From Caldisericaceae bacterium (GTDB lineage: Bacteria > Caldisericota > Caldisericia > Caldisericales > Caldisericaceae), in assembly GCA_026987225.1 (NCBI GenBank), contig JALSNB010000078.1, forward strand, positions 1 through 16,549: 16,549 nucleotides of DNA, written 5' to 3'. Below, one piece after another: positions 13,876-16,549 of this stretch. The translations under genes and the position numbers were made by a program. The number at the start of each line of letters is the position of its first letter. Within the stretch, counting starts at the first letter, position 1. The notes under the pieces were generated by a model. It did not search any database, was not told where the DNA came from, and saw only the letters and a program-made list of their open reading frames with translations.

Positions 13876-14892
13876 ATGAAAATAGGAGTGTTAACAGGAG
13901 GCGGAGATTGCCCCGGCTTAAATCCGGCAATCAGAGGAGTTGTTTTTAGGGCCCTGGATTTCGGAGACGAAGTAATAGGCATCGAACAGGGATGGAAAGG
14001 CGTAATGGAAAAAATCACACGTCCGCTCTCTCTAAATGAAGTGGATGAAATTATAAATTTCGGAGGTACGATCCTTTTTACTTCGAGAACAAATCCTTTC
14101 TCTATAGAAGGCGGGCCGGAAAGGGCGATCCAAAACCTAAAAGAATTAGGAATTGACGCACTTGTTGCAATAGGCGGCGACGATACGCTCGGAGTTGCTT
14201 CAAAACTATTCGATATGGGCGTGAAAGTCGTGGGAGTGCCCAAAACAATGGATAATGACCTTTCTGGGACCGACTTTACGTTCGGTTTTGATACATCCGT
14301 TAATGTTGCAGTGGATGCATTAAACAGACTTAGAGACACGGCACGCTCACACAAAAGAATAATAGTTTTTGAAGTAATGGGCAGAGAAGCAGGATGGGTA
14401 GCACTGTATACAGGCATAGCAGGAGGAGCGGATTGGGTGTTAATTCCGGAGGAAAGACCCGACTTTGATGCAATGTGCAAACATCTCGAAAAAGATTTTG
14501 AAAGAAAAGGATATGCACTGGTCGTGGTATCCGAAGGAACGGAACTTCCGATTGACAGCGAAAGTGAAGTGGATCAGTTCGGACATAAATTACTCCAAAA
14601 ACGGGGAGTTGCCGAATATGTGGCAAACCTCATAAAAGAGAAAACAGGCATACCGACACGTTCTGCAGTGATAGGGCATATGCAGAGAGGCGGATCTCCC
14701 ACAGTTTTCGATAGGATGCTCGGAACAAGGGCAGGTGTAAAAGCAGTAGACATGATTCATCAAGGAGACTTCGGAAAAATGGCCGCTTTGAAAGGAGATA
14801 AATTAATATCCATTCCGTTAAAAGATGCGACCGGTAAACCGAAACTTGTTTCCAAAGAATGGATTGAGCTCTTAAAGGTGTTCTTAAAATGA
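13876..14892 (+). CDS. pfkA: 6-phosphofructokinase, PPi-type active-site signature (paralogue 1)
   Basis: PFK converts fructose 6-phosphate to fructose 1,6-bisphosphate in glycolysis. The 338-residue protein shows the family signatures TGGGDCPGLNPAIRG (7-21), GGDDT (100-104), PKTMDNDL (122-129, base D126, metal D128), EVMGREAGW and GHMQRGGSP. In E. coli numbering the residue at 104 is Asp (D103 here) rather than Gly, and the residue at 124 is Lys (K123 here). Both are the changes known to mark PPi-dependent PFKs, which are often reversible. ATP use cannot be excluded without assay. Start ATG 13876 has a perfect AGGAGG (13863-13868) 7 nt upstream. Its last bases overlap the second pfk as ATGA. 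Confidence 0.96.
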   Translation: MKIGVLTGGGDCPGLNPAIRGVVFRALDFGDEVIGIEQGWKGVMEKITRPLSLNEVDEIINFGGTILFTSRTNPFSIEGGPERAIQNLKELGIDALVAIGGDDTLGVASKLFDMGVKVVGVPKTMDNDLSGTDFTFGFDTSVNVAVDALNRLRDTARSHKRIIVFEVMGREAGWVALYTGIAGGADWVLIPEERPDFDAMCKHLEKDFERKGYALVVVSEGTELPIDSESEVDQFGHKLLQKRGVAEYVANLIKEKTGIPTRSAVIGHMQRGGSPTVFDRMLGTRAGVKAVDMIHQGDFGKMAALKGDKLISIPLKDATGKPKLVSKEWIELLKVFLK

Positions 14893-15851
14893 AAAGAATA
14901 GCATTACTGACATCCGGAGGCGATGCCTCCGGAATGAATGCCGCAATCAGAAGCGTGGTTCGTGTGGGATACGTAAGAGGAGTGGAAGTTATAGGCGTGT
15001 ATTCTGGATATAAAGGACTGCTTAATGCGGATTTTCATCCGCTTCTTCCGAGAGATGTAAGCGGAATTCTGGAAAGAGGCGGAACAATTCTGAGAACAAG
15101 CAGGGTACCGGAATTTAAAGAGAAAGAAAATCAATTGAAAGCAATTGAAAACCTCAAAGCGGCAGAGATAGAAGGATTAATTGTTATCGGAGGAAACGGT
15201 TCGCAGAGCGGAAATTACGCACTTTCCGAAACCGGATTTCCTACAATAGGTATTGCATCTACAATAGACAATGATCTCTGGGGAACGGATTATACCATCG
15301 GATTTGACACTGCGGTTAACACGGCAATAAATGCAATAGATAAAATAAGGGACGCCGCAGTATCGCACGGACGCACGTTTATAGTAGAAGTAATGGGTAG
15401 AGAGGCAGGATTTATTGCTCTTGATGCGGGATTGGGCGGAGGAGCGGATTTCATACTTGTGCCCGAAATTCCTTTTAACATTGAAAAAATTGTGGAAAAT
15501 ATGAGAGAGGCCTTCAGAAAGAACAAAATGCATCACCTCATTGTTTGCGCGGAAGGGGCGATTCATGGCAGAGACCTTGAAAAAGAAATAAAAAAGTACA
15601 TGCCAGAAGCGGACACTCGTGTATCTGTGCTCGGATACATTCAACGAGGCGGACCTCCTACGCGATTTGACAGAATCCTTGCCTCACAGCTCGGAGAACA
15701 TGCTGTGGATGCACTACTTGGCGGAGAAAAAGGGAAACTTGTCGGCATAAAAGACAACAAAATCACCCTTATACCCCTAAAAGATGCAGTAACAAAAAGA
15801 AAGACATTAAACGAAGAGTTATACAGGCTTGCGGAGGAAGTGTCAGTATAG
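14889..15851 (+). CDS. pfkA: 6-phosphofructokinase, ATP-type signature with unusual residue 103 (paralogue 2)
   Basis: This 320-residue paralogue aligns with E. coli PfkA without offset in its N-terminal half. It has TSGGDASGMNAAIRS (8-22), RTSR (69-72), GGNGS (101-105), STIDNDLWGTD (124-134; catalytic D127, metal D129), EVMGREAGF and GYIQRGGPP. Gly at 104 is the ATP-type state. Residue 103, usually Asp (or Glu) and involved in Mg-ATP handling, is Asn, and 124 is Ser instead of Gly. It is therefore expected to be an ATP-dependent enzyme or a regulatory partner of the first copy. It starts in an ATGA overlap with the first pfk, so the two are made together and probably in similar amounts. The following gene starts right after its TAG. 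Confidence 0.95.
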   Translation: MKRIALLTSGGDASGMNAAIRSVVRVGYVRGVEVIGVYSGYKGLLNADFHPLLPRDVSGILERGGTILRTSRVPEFKEKENQLKAIENLKAAEIEGLIVIGGNGSQSGNYALSETGFPTIGIASTIDNDLWGTDYTIGFDTAVNTAINAIDKIRDAAVSHGRTFIVEVMGREAGFIALDAGLGGGADFILVPEIPFNIEKIVENMREAFRKNKMHHLIVCAEGAIHGRDLEKEIKKYMPEADTRVSVLGYIQRGGPPTRFDRILASQLGEHAVDALLGGEKGKLVGIKDNKITLIPLKDAVTKRKTLNEELYRLAEEVSV

Positions 15852-16549
15852 ATGAAACATTTCTTTCAATCGATGAGATTTCAGCTTACCACAACACTCG
15901 TTCTGTTTGTAATTCTCACTATGGTGTTTATTACTTCGGTTATGGTAAACAGCGTAAGAAACGAGATCTTTTCGGTTGAAGCAAAACGAATCGAAGTGGT
16001 TGCCGATCAAATAGCGGACAAATATGAGAAATTGTACGAAGGAAACGCATGGCAATACGATTTCGGACACATATCCATTGACAAACAAAGGTTGTATTTG
16101 CAAAAGTTTTTGAAACCTGCTTTCGACGAATACATAAAGAATCTGAAAAAGAGTTTTCCTGAACTTGAAATGGGATATTATATTCCTCCCATAGGCAATA
16201 GCACTATATACCTTAACGATAGCAAGTATAAACTTAATAAAAAACTTACCGTTATAAAGTCCGTTTACACGAAGAAAATGCAAAAAGGGTACGTATTCGT
16301 TGACGAACCCTACCCGATTATTATGAAACCTATAAACGAAATCAGGGAGGAATCAAACAGAGTAACCGTATATTCCGCAATTTTTGCCGCAATATTCGTA
16401 CTCGTTGTAACTTCAATATTCACATTTAAAATTGTAAAAATCAAGAAGGGGTTAAAAATTCTCGAAACAAACCTTGACTACAGAATGCCGAAATTCACCG
16501 GTGAAATCGGAGATATAGCAAATTCGATAAACACAATGGCGGAAAGTTT
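15852..16549 (+). CDS. Two-TM HAMP-type membrane sensor, probably a histidine kinase (5' part; runs off window)
   Basis: The open frame from ATG 15852 gives 232 residues without a stop up to the window end. It has a short basic N-terminus, a membrane helix (about 12-32), an extracytoplasmic region of about 135 residues (about 35-170) that I do not recognise, a second helix (about 171-194) and then a linker with HAMP character (KGLKILETNLDYRMPKF...GEIGDIANSINTMAE). The last pattern (GEIG.la...N.M) is the second HAMP helix typical of sensor kinases, though diguanylate cyclases and chemoreceptors also have it. The kinase domain would lie beyond the window. The ATG follows the pfk TAG with no spacer, in the same frame; GGAGG (15833-15837) is 14 nt upstream, rather far, so restart after termination may drive it. 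Confidence 0.75.
   Translation, partial: MKHFFQSMRFQLTTTLVLFVILTMVFITSVMVNSVRNEIFSVEAKRIEVVADQIADKYEKLYEGNAWQYDFGHISIDKQRLYLQKFLKPAFDEYIKNLKKSFPELEMGYYIPPIGNSTIYLNDSKYKLNKKLTVIKSVYTKKMQKGYVFVDEPYPIIMKPINEIREESNRVTVYSAIFAAIFVLVVTSIFTFKIVKIKKGLKILETNLDYRMPKFTGEIGDIANSINTMAES

Noticed and set aside
13869..14480. 203-residue minus-strand open frame
   Set aside because: It is antisense to the first pfk, rich in Ser/Pro/Thr from reading conserved glycine codons backward.
15843..16283. 146-residue minus-strand open frame
   Set aside because: It lies opposite the sensor gene, which has clear membrane helices and HAMP pattern.
1..16549. CRISPR array, tRNA, rRNA, insertion sequence or prophage
   Set aside because: No spaced repeats, cloverleaf segments, transposase motifs or terminal inverted repeats were seen; genes fill nearly the whole window.

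Overview
The window is a compact chromosomal segment of a bacterium with low to moderate GC (I judge about 40%, not counted exactly). It is almost wholly coding: 18 genes, two of them cut by the window ends, mostly a few bases apart or overlapping. I see no tRNA, rRNA, CRISPR array, insertion sequence, phage gene or convincing hairpin-plus-U-tract terminator. SecA, long-form HPF, bacterial ProS and PilM/N/O/D show that it is bacterial. The proteins are rich in Lys, Glu and Ile, a PPi-type PFK sits beside an ATP-type PFK, and a duplicated MgtE-like transporter has a PhoU/TrkA_C partner. Together these suggest an anaerobic, perhaps thermophilic, deep-branching lineage such as Caldisericota, Thermotogota or Dictyoglomota. 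That placement is inference; marker-gene phylogeny of SecA or ProS would settle it.

Layout. (1) 1-1980, minus: hpf then secA (secA runs off the left edge), with a near-consensus promoter whose -35 box contains the stop codon of the next gene. (2) 2039-4412, minus: alr followed by an overlapping MFS/GPH-type transporter. (3) 4478-7037, plus: surE, a soluble PhoU-like/TrkA_C protein, and a two-repeat MgtE-like cation transporter. The alr and surE units diverge from overlapping promoters. (4) 7032-10767, minus: pilM, pilN, pilO, a small PilP-position membrane protein, and an M24B Xaa-Pro peptidase; the last gene meets the transporter tail to tail with overlapping stop codons. (5) 10812-13293, minus: proS followed by an overlapping pilD (prepilin peptidase). 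(6) 13399-16549, plus: a stand-alone CinA C-terminal (PncC) amidohydrolase, two tandem overlapping phosphofructokinases, and the start of a two-TM HAMP sensor protein, probably a histidine kinase.

How they fit together. The pil genes give the inner-membrane alignment complex (PilM/N/O) and the enzyme that matures prepilins (PilD); pilins, motor ATPases and secretin are not here. The surE unit combines nucleotide hydrolysis with divalent cation transport. The right-hand operon couples NMN/pyridine nucleotide salvage to the committed step of glycolysis, with one PFK predicted to use PPi and the other ATP, followed directly by a membrane sensor. The most notable signals are the PPi-type/ATP-type PFK pair with unusual active-site residues in the second copy, the apparently leaderless pncC transcript, the archaeal-style cation transport module, and the cut-down PilP-position protein.
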